Source: Pseudofabraea citricarpa
Lineage: Eukaryota; Ascomycota; Leotiomycetes; Helotiales; Dermateaceae
NCBI GenBank assembly: GCA_029641185.1
Contig: JAPWGK010000028.1
Coordinates: 248,001 to 312,000 of the forward strand
DNA length: 64,000 nt
Direction of reading: 5' to 3'
Shown: positions 9,900-24,169 of the stretch, piece by piece
Layout: every line of letters begins with the position of its first letter
Numbering within the stretch: position 1 is the first letter of the stretch
Program-made: the position numbers and the translations under genes
The notes under the pieces: generated by a model
Seen by the model: only the letters and a program-made list of their open reading frames with translations
What the model was told of the DNA's origin: nothing
The model's database searches: none

Positions 9900-12800
9900 A
9901 AAATTATATAAGTCGTTTTAAAGGTTTATTCTCTTAGTTTTACTAAAGCTTCTTTTTTTAAGAAAATAAAAGCTACTAAATTTATCTAATATTATAAATA
10001 GATAATACTTAATAGAGGTTTCTTTAATACTAAGCTAATTCTTAGATACTCTAATTATTATTACTTATTAGTTTATTCTTATATTAAAATATTAGATAAA
10101 TTCGAGTAAAGAAATTAGGTTATTTTTAAGGAAATATTCCTAAAAGAATAAGCTAATTATAACTTTAAGTAACTTTAATATATTATTAAGTTTTTAAATA
10201 TATTAGTTAATTATTTAAAGGAAGATATAACTAAAATCTTAGAATTCCTAAAGATATATAAGCTAAGCTCTAAGTAATTACTTAGTAATAGCTAATTAAG
10301 CTCTTATAAATAAGTATATAAGCTTCTCTCTAGTTTTCTTAAAGATTATATTCTTATTATTATAAAAAAGGAGAAAATTAAGTATAATAAACTAAGAACT
10401 TTTATATTTACTAAGATTTATAAGTTTACTAAGATATATATCTAAGCTAAGAAGAATCTTATTTACTTACTTAAGTAAGATAATAATAATATTATTATTA
10501 TTAATAAGTTATTAGACTTCTAGTTATATAATAATTTAAATAAGACCTTTAATCTAATTATACTTTTTATACTAATAATTAATAACCTTACCTAAATTAT
10601 TATAACCCTTAGTATAATACTTAGTAATATAACTATAAAAATATAAGCTTCTAAAGCGACTCTTAATTATAATAAAATTAATAATATTATTAATATAATA
10701 ACTAAGATATTATTAGAAGATTATATTACTTTTAAGATTATTATAATTAAATACTAAAAAGAGAAAAATAAATTACTTATTATTACTAGTAAAAGTAATA
10801 CTAGAGTTAATATATTAGAAATCGAGTTTTATAATAATAAGCTAGAGCTACTTAAGTAATATAATAATTATAATATTAAAGAGAAGGTTAATAAGATATA
10901 TTATATAATAAAAATATATAATTATAAGTATAATTCGAGTTATATAATAAATATAAATTCTAATACTAGTATTTATATTAATATTTTATAAACTAGCTAT
11001 TAATAATTTAACTTTATAAATTAAGATTATATTTATTAATATTATAATAAGTACTTTTACTTCTTTAGTAATTACCTAATATTTACTTATTATATAAAAG
11101 TTAAAATCGTTTATAAAAATAAAAATAATAGCTAAGTATATCTTAGACTTATAAGATCTAGTTTAATATCTTTTTAGAAGGCTAAGATATCTTAAGATAT
11201 CCTTATAAAAGAATAATACTTATATTATAATAATAATAAGATTCCTTATTATAATTAATTTAAGATATTTTAACTTAAGAAGAATATAAAAACTAAATCT
11301 AATATTAATATTAAGATAAGTAAATATAAGCTTACTAAGATTCGTAAATATAAGAAGAAAGATATTATAATTAGCTTTATTAGTATATAAGATAATATTA
11401 TAACTTTTTAATATATAATACTAGTTATTAAATTTAAAGAAAAGCTAAATTCTTATTATTAGTTATAACTAGTTATAATAAATAAAAATAATAAGATTAA
11501 GTAAATTATACTTAATACTTTTATTATTATACTTATAAGCCTAAGAAATACCCTAATAATTACTAATATCTTTAGAAAGATTAAGTTAAGTATAAGTATC
11601 TAAAAGAATATTAAAAAGCTAAAGAAAACTATTAAGTTTATTATTTTAGTATCTAGAATTATAAATTTAGATATTTTAGAGTAAATATTTTACTAATATA
11701 AACTAATTAATACTAAGATATCTAGGTATAATAAGAAGCTTTTAAATACTTAGGAAACTCTTATTAAAAACTTAATATAACTAGGCCTAGATAATAATAA
11801 AACCTTAGAAGTTATTAAAACTAAGGAGAAAAAAAAACGTAAGCCTTATATTTTATAAGCTAAAATATTAAAGATATAATATATTATTATAAATTAAACG
11901 ATTATACTTATATATAAATAAGCTTTTATCTTTAATTAAATAAACCTAGCTTAAGTTATAAGTATTAGTTATTATTAACTTCTAAGTAATATAATTTAAA
12001 TTAATATACTAAAGGTTAAAAAGCTAGGACTTTATATAAGTATAAGCTTTCTTATATAAAATATAATTACTAGAATTAATATTTTATTATATTATATTAA
12101 TAACTTATACTTACTAGTTATTATTTATAATTATAATAATTAGAAGTTAATATAAGTAATAAGTATAATAAATATAAATACTAAGATTAATATTATAACT
12201 TATAATATCTAAAGAAAAGCTAAGCTTAATATTAAGAAAGAAAAGAATCTTATAACTATTAATTATAAGGAAATATCTTAAGTAATTCTTAGGATTTATA
12301 ATAATATATAACTAAATATTAGTAATATATAAGTAATCTTATATATTTATATAATATAATAATTAAGTTATAGCTTAGTATTTAGGTAACCTTTTATATA
12401 TAAGATAAAAGTAAGCTTAGAATAAAGCTTAAAAAAAAATTATAAGATATAAATTATAACTAATAATAATATTAGTAAAATTAAACTTTTATATCTTTAT
12501 ATTATTACTTATAAGTTTAAGACCTAAGTAATATAATAATAGGATCTAGAGAATAACTTAGACTCTAAAAATAACTTAGAAAACTAGATATTAATTTATT
12601 ATAAGAAAAATAAGTTAAAAGATATATAAATAAATCTCTTAAATATATATAAGAAATCTTACTAAGAAAGAAAAGAAATAAGCTTAATATAAGAAAAATA
12701 ATAGAAGATTATAATATACCTATAAATATAAATACGAATAAGAAGGCTAATATTTTATTATATTTATTATTAAGATAATAAAAGTATAAGAAGATTTAAG

Positions 12801-13300
12801 ATATACTTAAGCTAGATTATAAGCTTAAGAAAGTTTTCTTAGTTAAAGCTCTAAGACTTAAAAGAGCTTAATAAGTATTTACTAGAAGCTTATTAAGTAT
12901 TTTATTAATTCTCTTAGAAACCTTAATATTAGAAAATAAGCCTAAGATACTTAAGAGTAAAAAGATAATAAAAGTAATTTTATAAAGTTTTTTCTTTCTA
13001 AAAAGTAGTTTATATATTATTTATCTTAAAAGATTATTAAGATTATAAGTATTTTATAAAAATATAATATTTTCTCTTTTTAAGATAAAATATAAAAGAG
13101 AAATCTTAACTTTTTATAAGTAAAAAGCCTAAAAGATAAAACTTATAAATCTTAAAAGAAATATAAGAGTTAAGTTATTTAGTCTTAATAATTAGGAGGA
13201 AGTTATTAAGTTATTAAAGAAGTTATTACTTATTTTAGGTTCTTATAATAACTAATTTAAGCTTTAATATATAAAATTTCTAAAAGACTAAAAACTTATA
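9900..13300 (+). pseudogene. Possible gag and protease remains upstream of the gypsy pol
   Basis: Conceptual reading on the + strand gives long stretches interrupted only by TAA/TAG, which replace Gln, Arg or Trp codons as C>T and G>A changes would. Charged Lys/Asn/Ile-rich sequence leads directly into the reverse transcriptase at about 13.4 kb, as gag-protease would in a Ty3/gypsy element. I cannot point to a surviving zinc knuckle or aspartic protease triad, so this is positional inference. Confidence 0.35.
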
Positions 13301-13429
13301 CTAGAAAGAATATAAGACTTATTTATAGGTAATATATTAATCTTAAAAGAGAAAAAGATATTCTAAGAGATATTTTATAATAAGAAAAGAATATTCTTAT
13401 TTAATTAATTAGAGAAAGAACTTATAAAG

Positions 13430-15960
13430 CTAAAGGTTATTAAGTTATAAGAGATTAAGATAATATTATATAAAATATAATAGATATAAAACTTTCTAAT
13501 TACTAAGAGATTTTATAAGATTATATATAAGATAATAAGCGAGCGTATTACTAATAATATACTAGAGAGTTATTATAAGTTATATAAAAACTTATAGTTT
13601 CTAGTAATAAAAGAAAAACTAAATAAATATAAACTTATAAGTATAATTATAAAATATAATATAATAATAATTAGAGATATTAATCTTTCTTTATTAGTAG
13701 ATTCTTTTATAAAAGAATTTATATATCTTTAGATTATTAGTTTAATCGATTTATTTTCTAATTATAACTAGATTTTATTAGCTAAATAAAATAAAAACTT
13801 AACCGCTTTTTTTATAAATAATATTAAACTACTAAGAGCTATTACTCTTATATAAGATATAACTAATTTAATAGCTTAGTTTATACGTATTATATCTAAA
13901 GTACTTTTTTCCTTAAATCTTTATATTATTAAATTATTCCTTAATAATATTAATATTAAAAGATCTTATTTATAATATAATAATAAAAAAGTTTTTTTAA
14001 GGGTTTAATAATTTATAATAAAATATATATAAAACCTTAATAAGATATTACTTAAGCTTAAGAGAATAAGTTTAATTATTAGTCCTAAGTCTAAATTTTA
14101 TATAAAAGATATTAAAGTTATTAGATTTATTTATAATCCTAAGAGTAAATCGCTTATTAATATAAAGATTATAAAGCTAATTAATTAATTAGATCTAACT
14201 AATACTAAAGAGATTCGTATCTTTTTAGGAATTTATATATATTATTATATCTAGGTTAAAACTTTTATACTTATTATAAAACTATTATATAATTTATTAA
14301 AAAAAAATATAATATTTAAGTAAGATAAAAGATACTAGAAAGCTAAACTAAAGCTTATTAAGATATTAGTAAAAGCTTCTTATCTTATTATAATTAATTA
14401 TAAGCTTAGAGTAAGAATAATTTATATTATTATTAATATAAGTCTAGATAATTAAAAAGATATATTCTTATAAAATAATAAAAATAAGAAGAAATATCTA
14501 AGTAAATATAAATTAGGGATATAAAATCTAGCTAAGTATAATTATAATATTATTAAACGTAAGTATAAAGATATTCTTAAGATACTTAAGAAAGTAAAAG
14601 AATATATTATTAGAATATATTTTACTCTTAAGATAAATACTAATATATTTATTACTTAACTTAATAATATTATTTTAGATATATCTAATATATTATTAAT
14701 AAGATAAATTATCTAGATTCGGTTATTTAATTTTAAGGTTATATATATACCTAGTAAAAAGAATAAAGCTATAAATATATTATCTTATTATTTTATTATA
14801 AAAAAGAAACTTAAAGATAAGAAATAAGAAGAAGAAATTAATAATTATATTATCTTTTAACTTAGCTTTTTTTAAATAATACTTATTTTAAGATTTTATA
14901 TTTACTTAAATACTAAAATAAGTATTATCCTCTAAAGTAAATAAAGCTTTAAATTAAAATAAATTATAATATTTCTTATAACTCTTAAGAGACTAGCTAA
15001 TATTAAAAATAAAAAATAATTAGTATTTTAATAATATATTATAAGATTCTAAGTATATTAAAGTATATTATAATAAAAACCTACTAGGAGTAAATATAAA
15101 AGACGTATTATTAATAATCTAAAAAAATAAGTAAATATTATTAAGAAGTTATATAATAAAAAGATATATAAGAGATAAGAGATAATATATATAAAGGTAA
15201 TAAAGTATTACTTCTAGGAAAGATACTATAAATAAGTAAAGATATATATAATATTATACTCTTAGTATTAATTTAGGTTATATAATATTACTTATAAGAT
15301 AATTTATATAACTAGAGTATTATATATATATATATTATAAATAATATTTAGATATTATTAATCTTTTATTAAGTATAAGTAAGTTATTTATTATTAATAC
15401 GTATAAGAAGATATTAGATATAATTATAAGATATATTATCTCTAAAGTAAACTTAACTTATATTATAACTTTTATTAAAGAGAATATTCTTTATATTTAT
15501 AATATATTTAAGATACTTATTATTAATAAAAAACCTAAGAACTAGAAAAGCCTTAATAATCTTATATCTAAGCTTAAGTTTATTAAGATATAAGTAAGTA
15601 TTTATAATCCTTATACCTAAGGCTTAATTAAAAGAAGTTATTTTAATATTAAGGTAGCTTTATCTAAGATTATAAATAAGATATTTAAGAACTAGCTAAG
15701 ATATATTAAGAAGGTTTACTTTATAAATAATATTATAGTAAAAGCTTTTATAAGGCTTATTATATTTTATTTATAATTTAGCTTTAAGATTATACTTATT
15801 ATTAAAAGTAAATATCTAATATAATAATATCTAAGATAAAACCTAATTAAAAAGATAAATAAAAAGTCTTTAATTATTTTATATATTAAGTAACTTGAAA
15901 TTTATAATAAATATATATTAAAGGTTTTACTAATAAAATAATATAAACGCTAAGAATTAA
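13430..15960 (+). pseudogene. Ty3/gypsy pol remains: RT, RNase H, integrase
   Basis: Read through its stops, one frame shows reverse transcriptase at about 13.5-14.3 kb. It has an SLIDLFSNYN core (usual SLIDLFSGYDQ) near 13735-13775 and FLNNINIK near 13930-13965, where the catalytic FLDDI aspartates have become Asn by G>A. Next comes RNase H, with a YNYNIIKRKYKDIL-like segment near 14525-14570 and, further on, an IPSKKNKAINILS segment (usual IPGxxNxxADxLS). Integrase follows at about 15.1-15.95 kb, with a YNPYTxGLIKRSYFN segment (usual YHPxTDGQTER) near 15600-15645. Domain order PR-RT-RH-IN marks Ty3/gypsy. Many in-frame stops and lost catalytic residues mean it is dead. Confidence 0.8.
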
Positions 15961-16947
15961 AAGAAGCTACTAATTATAATTATATCTTATAAAAGAAATT
16001 ATTTTTTAAAGGGATATTATTCTTATATTTAATATTATATAAGAAGCTAATATATTAAAATAATAAGTACTTAATTTTAGATAAAAAAGCTTATATATAA
16101 TTTTAAAAGCTAATAATAAGAAGAATATCTATTAGCTTAGTAAAATAAATATAACTCCTTTTTATAATACTTATATAAAATATAAATTAAAGAAATTTAT
16201 TTAAAAAGAAAATATTTATATTCCTACTAATAATATTAAGCCTTCTAAAAATAAAGCTATTATTAGAATACTAATACGTTTAGACTTTAGAGACTTTAAT
16301 AAGCTTTTACTAAGCCCTAAGATAAAGCTTACTAGTAATTTACCTAGTCTTTTAAAAATACTCTTATAATTATAAGAGTAACCTAATAATCTTAGGCTAA
16401 CTTCCTAAGTATTAGCTAAGATAAATTAATAAGATAATATATAAGAAACCTTTTTAGAGGAAGCTAATAATAATAAGATTAATATAATTATTAAAAGTAC
16501 TAAAAAAGAAATATTAGAGAAAGCTTTTATTATATAATCCTAAGTAATTATATAAGCTACTTATATAAAAAAGATTTTTAGATAATAAGAACTTAATAAA
16601 TAATAAGAATTAATTTTATATAAAAAAAAGCTAGTAATAATAATTAGATAAGAAATTAGTTATAATATATTAATAATAATATATAAAAAACTAAGAGTAA
16701 GATAATCTTTTCTAGGATATTTTTTTTATCTCTAGCTTAATATATAATATTTTAATACCTAGTATTTTAAAAAAAAGTTATATTCGGCTTAAGGTTTAAA
16801 TATCTTTTAAAAGCTTCTCTTATTTAATATTTTACTAATAAATTTCCTTTTATATTATTATTATTATTTTTTATATATTATTTATTTAAGTTTAATTTTA
16901 ATTTCTTAATTTAAGTATTATTTCTTTATTTATTTCTTTTTTATAAT

Positions 16948-16980
16948 TAGGGGACGACTAATATATTAGGGGAAAAAAAA
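16948..16980 (+). other. Polypurine-tract-like end of the gypsy element
   Basis: AGGGGACGACTAATATATTA followed by GGGGAAAAAAAAAA. A G-rich purine run directly before a T(G>A)TTAGGGG-like start is the usual junction between the gypsy internal region and its 3' LTR. It lies 1.0 kb after the integrase remains, as expected. I did not find a matching 5' LTR. Confidence 0.35.
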
Positions 16981-19900
16981 AAAAGTCCTTAAATTATAAA
17001 AAGTCTTTTAGGAATTAAAAGTATAATAAGACTCTAAGAGTTCTTACTAAGTATATATTAAGTACTCTAAGTATTATTAATAAGTCTACTTAGATAATTC
17101 TTTAAATAATTTTAAATAGAATTTATATAAATATAAGATAAGAATATTATAAATTATTAAGTAAAATAATATTTTAATTTTATAAGTATAAATTTATTTA
17201 TTTATTTAAATATATAATTATATATAAGATTAAGTATTAAAAAATAAAAACTCTAAACCTAAAAATAATTTATTATTATAAACGCTTAAGTAAAAACTTT
17301 ATAAGAATAAAATATAAAAGGATTTCTTACTAAGACTCTTAGATTATATATAAAGTCTACTTAGTAAATTTCTTAAACTTATTAAAATTATTATAAAAAT
17401 AAATTAACTTATCTTAATTATTATTATTACTAGGTTTAGTAAAGGTAATAATAAAGATAAATATAAGAATAATAATAATAAAAGTATTAGTAATAAGCTT
17501 CTTTTTTATATAATTAGCTTTCTTAAGAATCTCTAGAGTCTTATTATATTTTTTATAAATTTTATAAAACTCTAAGTAACCCTTAGAAAATAATAAAAGG
17601 TTCTTCTTATAAAAGCGATTATAAATTACTAGTATAATTTATTTTAAATTATATATAATATTAACTAAAATCTAAAGATTATTTAAGTATTTATTTAATT
17701 CCTTAGTTATTTTATCTTTTTTATTCTTAATATTATAAAGATAATATAATATAAATATCTTATTTCGAATCTTAAGAATAAAAATATCTAGCTTATTAAG
17801 ATACTTAGGCTAGGATAATATTAGCTAAGGTTATATAAGTTAAGAATAAATTACTTATACGAATATAATACTTTAAGTAATTAAAACTAATAATATAAAA
17901 ATAATATTTATTACCTAAAGAATAAAAATAATTAAGTAATATAATAAGTATAAAAAAGACTCTCTTAATATAAAGAGAATATAAGAATAATTTTATAAGA
18001 GTTTTTAGCTTTCTAAAAGATAATAAAAAAATAAAAATAATATTAGAAATATTATAATATAATCGCTTTAAAAGCGAAGAAATTTAGTTATTATTAGGAC
18101 TAAAAGAATATTTTAAAGTACTCTTTAGGTATATAAGAATCTTTTACTAAGAATATATTTTATAAGATAAGAAAATAAAAAGAGTTTTTTCTTTTTTTTT
18201 TCTTTCTAGTTATTATTTTTATTATAAGAATTATTATTAATATTTATACTTATATTCTTAGCTTATTAATTAATAGCTTTATTAATATAATTAAAGTTAC
18301 TAGTATTAAAAAGATTAAAGCTTTTATTAATTATAAGAATAATAATATTCTTAGAAATATTTATATTATCTTTTAGATTTATAACTAGATCTTTTAAAAT
18401 TATAGCCTTATTATCTTTCTCTTTTATTAAGAAAAATAAGCGTAACTTAACTTAATAATATAATTACTTATACTTCTTAATTAGAATATTAGATTAATCT
18501 CCTCTTAATTTAGTTAAAATAATAAGTAATATAATCCTAGTATTAGAAGTAAGAGGCTAAATTAAAACTTAACTTTATAATTAAGTCTAATAACTAAGAG
18601 TTAAAATACTAGTAAATAAAAAGCTTATATTACTTAATAATTAATTACCCTTTAACTTAGGAGTTACTAGAGTAATTTTCTTAATTATAAAGTTTATATA
18701 TTATTTTAACTTATAAACTTAATTTTCTAGGATAATATTTATAAACTTTAGAAACTTCTTTTAAATAAATTTAAGATTACTAGTAATAATTTTCTTCTTT
18801 TAATAAATATAAAATAAATTCTTTATATTATATATTAAGTTTTATAAATACTTAGTTAATACTTAGTAAGATCTTATAAAATAAAAGAATAAACTTACTA
18901 GAAGATAATTAATAAACTAAAGCTTCTTTTCTTACTTCTTAGTATAAAGATTCTTTTATAAAACTAAGATCTTTTTTAAGCGATCGTAAATATATTTTCT
19001 TACTTTTAACTTATTCTTATTTAAGAAATTAAATAAGATATTTAATATAATCTCTTTCTTATTTTTCTAACTTAGAACTTTCTTCTAAAACTAGAGTTAA
19101 TAATTAGATAATAAATAAGAAAGCTAAGAAACTTATAAAAAAAGATATAAGTTTTATAAAAGTAATATAATAAAACTTATAAATAATAATTAGATAATTA
19201 TAATACTTTAATAAAAGATTTTAAGTATTATTAGATAAATCTAATTTATAATATATATCTTTTAATATCTAAAGTAAATCTTTCTCTAGAAATATATTAT
19301 ATAAAACTTTAAAGATAAAAGTAATTATTTTATCTTTATTATTAAATATATTAAATAAAAAGTAATTATACTCTAGAGTTATAAGAATCTTAGCTTATTA
19401 TTATATTATTTTACTAATAATATCTTATTTTATAAGTTATATATCTTTTAGATTATTAGAGATAACCGAATTATTAAAAGTAAAAGAATATTCGAGTAAG
19501 CTTAGCTTTATATAAAGTTTATATTAATATTTTATTACTAGCTTAAAGATAGCTTATTATTTAGTAAGATAAAACTTATTCTTAAGCTTATTAAGAGTAT
19601 TATATAAGATAATAAAATCTAAGAGTATTAAAACTAAGTTAAAGTATATATTTATTAACTTATTAGTATTTATAATTATCTTTTCTTTTAAGATAAAGAT
19701 AATTTATATAAAAGTTAACTTAGGCCTAAATATAATAATTTAGGATATATATTTGTTTAAAGTAATAAGTATCCTTATAATTACTTAGTATATAAAATAC
19801 CTTAATAAAATATTACTTATTTTTTATAAGATAATCTAATAAAATTTTTATAAAATAAGATAAAGTAAAAAACTTATATAAAGAAATACTAGTATATATA

Positions 19901-20819
19901 TTATCTTTTATAATAATAATAGATTCTTATATTTAATATAAGCGCTTATAATTAATTATACGAACTTTTATTAAGCTCTTATAAAAGATAATAAAAGAAA
20001 GAAGAATAAACTTATTATATTAAAATAATTTATAATTAGCTTCTTAAGAATAAGATTAAGAGTTTTATACTTAGATTAAGATTATAATATAAGAAATAAT
20101 TAGTATAAAAGTAGATTAATATATATTATTAACTTATATAATAAGATTAATAATAAATAGTTTAAGAACTAAGAATAAAGATTATAAAAGAATTTACTAG
20201 GTTTAAAAGAGGAGAAATAAATATATTAAAAATTAAAAGAAGAGAATAATAAAAACTTAGTAGAGTATTATAAAGTTAAAGTTATAAAGATATTTTATTT
20301 TAGTTCGAATAAAAGAAATAAAAGAATTTATAAGTAAAAAGCGATTCGATTATTATAAAGTATTCTTTTTTTATATAATAAAAGATAAGTATTATAATTA
20401 TAATTAAAAAGAAGAGTATAATATTAAATTAATTTTTAGAAAGTAAGAATAATAAATATTAGAGTTTATAATATATCTAAATAAAAAGAAAAGAGAATTA
20501 TAATTTTATATCTTAAGTTAAAAGATTTTTTATAGTTAAAATACTTAATTTTATACTAGAAGTAATAATTCTTATAAGAGATCTAAGCTAAGAATAACTT
20601 AACTAATTATTAGGAGTATTTATTAAAAGAATACGAGTTTATTTATTATAAGAGAAAAATAATCTAAGAGTTATAAGATTATCTTTTAGGAAATAATTAG
20701 AAAAGCGAATTATAATAGCTTAAAGTTATAAGAGATATATATCTTATATCCTAACTTTAATTTATTAAAAATAAGAGATACCTAATAATATTATAAGAAA
20801 GATTATTATATAAGGAACG
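16981..20819. mobile_element. Unassigned RIP-degraded repeat DNA
   Basis: AT-rich, stop-filled, with no recognisable catalytic motif on either strand. The - strand between about 17.5 and 20.2 kb reads as longer stop-poor stretches and may be an eroded open frame of a nested element. I cannot name it. Confidence 0.4.
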
Positions 20820-21124
20820 AATATAATAAGATTATATACTTAATTTTATTACTTTTTTTACTTTTATAAGAAGTTATTATTACCTTAGGTATTATTATAT
20901 AAGGGTTTTATAAGTACTTTTTAAGTATTCTAGGAGTTATATATTATTATTTATACTTTATAATTATATAATTAATTAACTACTTCTTTTATCTCTTATT
21001 ATTATAACTATTAATTCGATTACTAAATATACCTTATATATAGTTATATATATTATATTAGTTACTAGTTACGTTTATAATATTATAGATTTAAATACGC
21101 CCTAATATTTATCGCCTTATTATA
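20820..21124 (+). repeat. 305-bp direct repeat, copy 2 (LTR-like)
   Basis: Partner of 6854-7158 with no length difference. Both are AT-rich and differ by transitions in both directions, so each copy was mutated independently. Confidence 0.75.
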
Positions 21125-22474
21125 ATATATATTAGTAGGTAATATATTATAAGTATTATATTAACTAATTATAAATATAAATATTTATATACGATTTATA
21201 CTTACTTATTTCTAACTCTAAAGCTTTTAGAATTATAAGTATATAAACTAATAATATATTAATCTTAGGTAATAATATATTTATTAACTAAGAGAAAAGA
21301 AAGCTAAAAAAGACTAATTTCTTAGTAAAACTATTAAAAATACTTATATATAAAATATCTCTAATATTTAATAGATATATCCTCTAATAAAATTATAATA
21401 ATTTCTTATTATTATTCTAAAAGAGGTAAGATAAGAAGATATAACTTATTAACTTAAATTTACCTTTTAGTTAAGAGGATTACTAATAATAATATACCTA
21501 AGATATATACGTAGCAAGTATTTATTAACCTAAAATTACTTTTGATCTTTTTATTATTATTTAATACTAGAAGCTAATTCTTATAAAAATTATAAAGTTA
21601 AATACTTATTTAAAATAATAAATAAATAATTTAGATTAAGAGATTTATTATATCTTTCTTAACTTATCTTATATAAAATTATTCGTATTTATAAATAAGT
21701 TATTTATAAATAATAAGAACCTAAGTTTTTAACTTAGGTTTATTATTTTACTAGTAACCGAATCTTAAATAATAATAAAATAAGATTTAATAACTCTTTT
21801 ATTTATATATAAACTAAATAGGTTTACTCTTAGAGGAAATATAATCTACTAGAATAATATAAAGAGTAAGAGAGTTATAAGAAGCGTACTCGTATTAGAA
21901 ATTTATAATATAATAATAAAAGTTAATATTATTATTATTATTAGTAATATAATTAATAAAATAATATTATAATTAAACCTTTTACTAAGACTTATAATTA
22001 TATATACTAATTTATACTTATTATACGAATATCTTATAAAGCTTAAAACTACTAAGAAAAAGCGTCTAATAATTAATATTATAATATTATATTAATTATA
22101 TAAGAGAAAAAAGCTTATAAAAGTTTATTAGATAAATAAACTTAATAATTTAGCTAATATTATAATAAAGAAGAAAGCTAATAATACTCTTAAAAAATTC
22201 CTTAATAATAATAAGATTTTTATACGAATTAATAAGTAAATTAAAAGAGAAGAAAAATAACTAGAAGATAAGAATTTTTATATATTATTATATTAATTTT
22301 ATTTTTAGAATTTATTTTCGTTTATATTTTTAGTTACTTATTTAAATATTTATTTATTTAAAATTAGGAAAAGTAAATAGATATTATTCTTTATATAGAA
22401 ATAAAAAGCTAAGTAAAAGAAAAATTAAATTATAAGATAAAGCTTTTACTCTTATAAGTATTATTATTATTAGA

Positions 22475-22508
<34 letters not shown>

Positions 22509-24169
22509 TCTAGACTAATCTAAGTATTAATAAAGTTAATAGTATTCTTATTATTAGAAGATATATAAATCAAGCTATAAGAAGAGTCTTCCTTTTTATT
22601 AAAAGATTAAGCTAAAATAATAAGACAAGTTTTCTAATATATATATTATATAATAGTTATAACTTCTACTTATATAATAAGATTAGTAAGAGTAAGACTA
22701 AAATATTTATAAATACTAAGATAATATTTATTAGAAAGATCTTAATAAAAAATATTATACGAATCTATTATAACTTATAAACCTAATAAGAAAGAAACTA
22801 TTACCTAAAGTTAATTAATTATAAAATATAAAAGAATTATTTAGGAAATAAACTTATAATACTTATAATAATTACTAGATTAACTTACTAGATATCTATT
22901 ATATATTTTATTATTAATCTTAAGTTCGTATATAAAGTAGGATAAAAAGTAAGACTTATAATAATTACTAGGAATATATATAATATATTATTAGTTTATT
23001 AGAGAATAATCTACTTTTTATTAAGACTAAACTAGGAGACTAAGAATATATTAAGAATAAGTCTAGTTAATATATATATTAGTTAGATTATACCTTCTAA
23101 GTTTAATAAGAAAAATAACTTTATATAAAATATTTTAGAAGTATTATTACTAGAAAATATAATTAGCTTTAGCTAAATAATAAATAATAATAAAATAATA
23201 AATAAAAAGTAACTAAGAGTACTAAGAATAAACTTATATTACTTTTTTATTATACGTACTAAATATATAATCTTATATTTCTAGGATAAAATCTTTAAAG
23301 TTATTATAATTAATTATATTAAGAAGATTAAGATCTTTTTTATAGTTAGATATTATATTTTTTATAAGACTAAGTTAATAACCTAAAATACGCCTAAGGT
23401 AAGGGTATATAATATAAGAGTAATATATATAAAGTTAAAGAGAAAGAAGAAGAAAAAAGAGATAAATAATTAGTTATAAATATAAAAAAGAAAAAAGTAA
23501 AGTTTAGTTATTAATAAGAAAGAAAGAAAGAAGTTAAGTAAAAAATTCTTAGGTATTTATAATTATAAAGAGACTAGGTAGCTACTTAAGTAATAATTTA
23601 CTTAGTATAAAGTAATTTATTTAACTTTTAAGGTAATTTATAATTATTAAATATTAATTTATATAATTATTCGCTTTATTTATTAAGAGATAAAGTTAAT
23701 AATTTATCTAAGCTAGAATTACTTTCTAGAACCCTAGTACGCGACTTACTAATATTATATAATATTTTTCTTATACTTATTTAATAGATTATTTTCTTAT
23801 ATTAAGTATTTTCTTATTTATATTTCTTATATTTATAAGTTTAATATTTATAAGTATTTATCTTTAGTTTCTTAGTTACTTATACTTTCTTAGTACTAAT
23901 TATCTATAATATTATACTTATATAATATTAATCTATATAAGATATAACCTAATTTGATATTCTTTAAAAAAGAAAAAAGTTACTAATATTAGAAGGATTA
24001 TATACTTTTTATTTATATCTCTTAAATTATATATATTCGGTTAAGTCTTAATATTTTATATAAATAATATATTATATATAAGTTAACGTATTTATAAATA
24101 AATCAACTAATTAATTAACTAAGTATTAATATATATTTATAATTATATATATATTATTTATATATATAT
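21125..24169. mobile_element. Unassigned RIP-degraded repeat DNA with ATT triplet run
   Basis: AT-rich, no intact frame. An (ATT)n run of about ten triplets lies near 22475-22506. I recognise no protein family on either strand. Confidence 0.45.
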
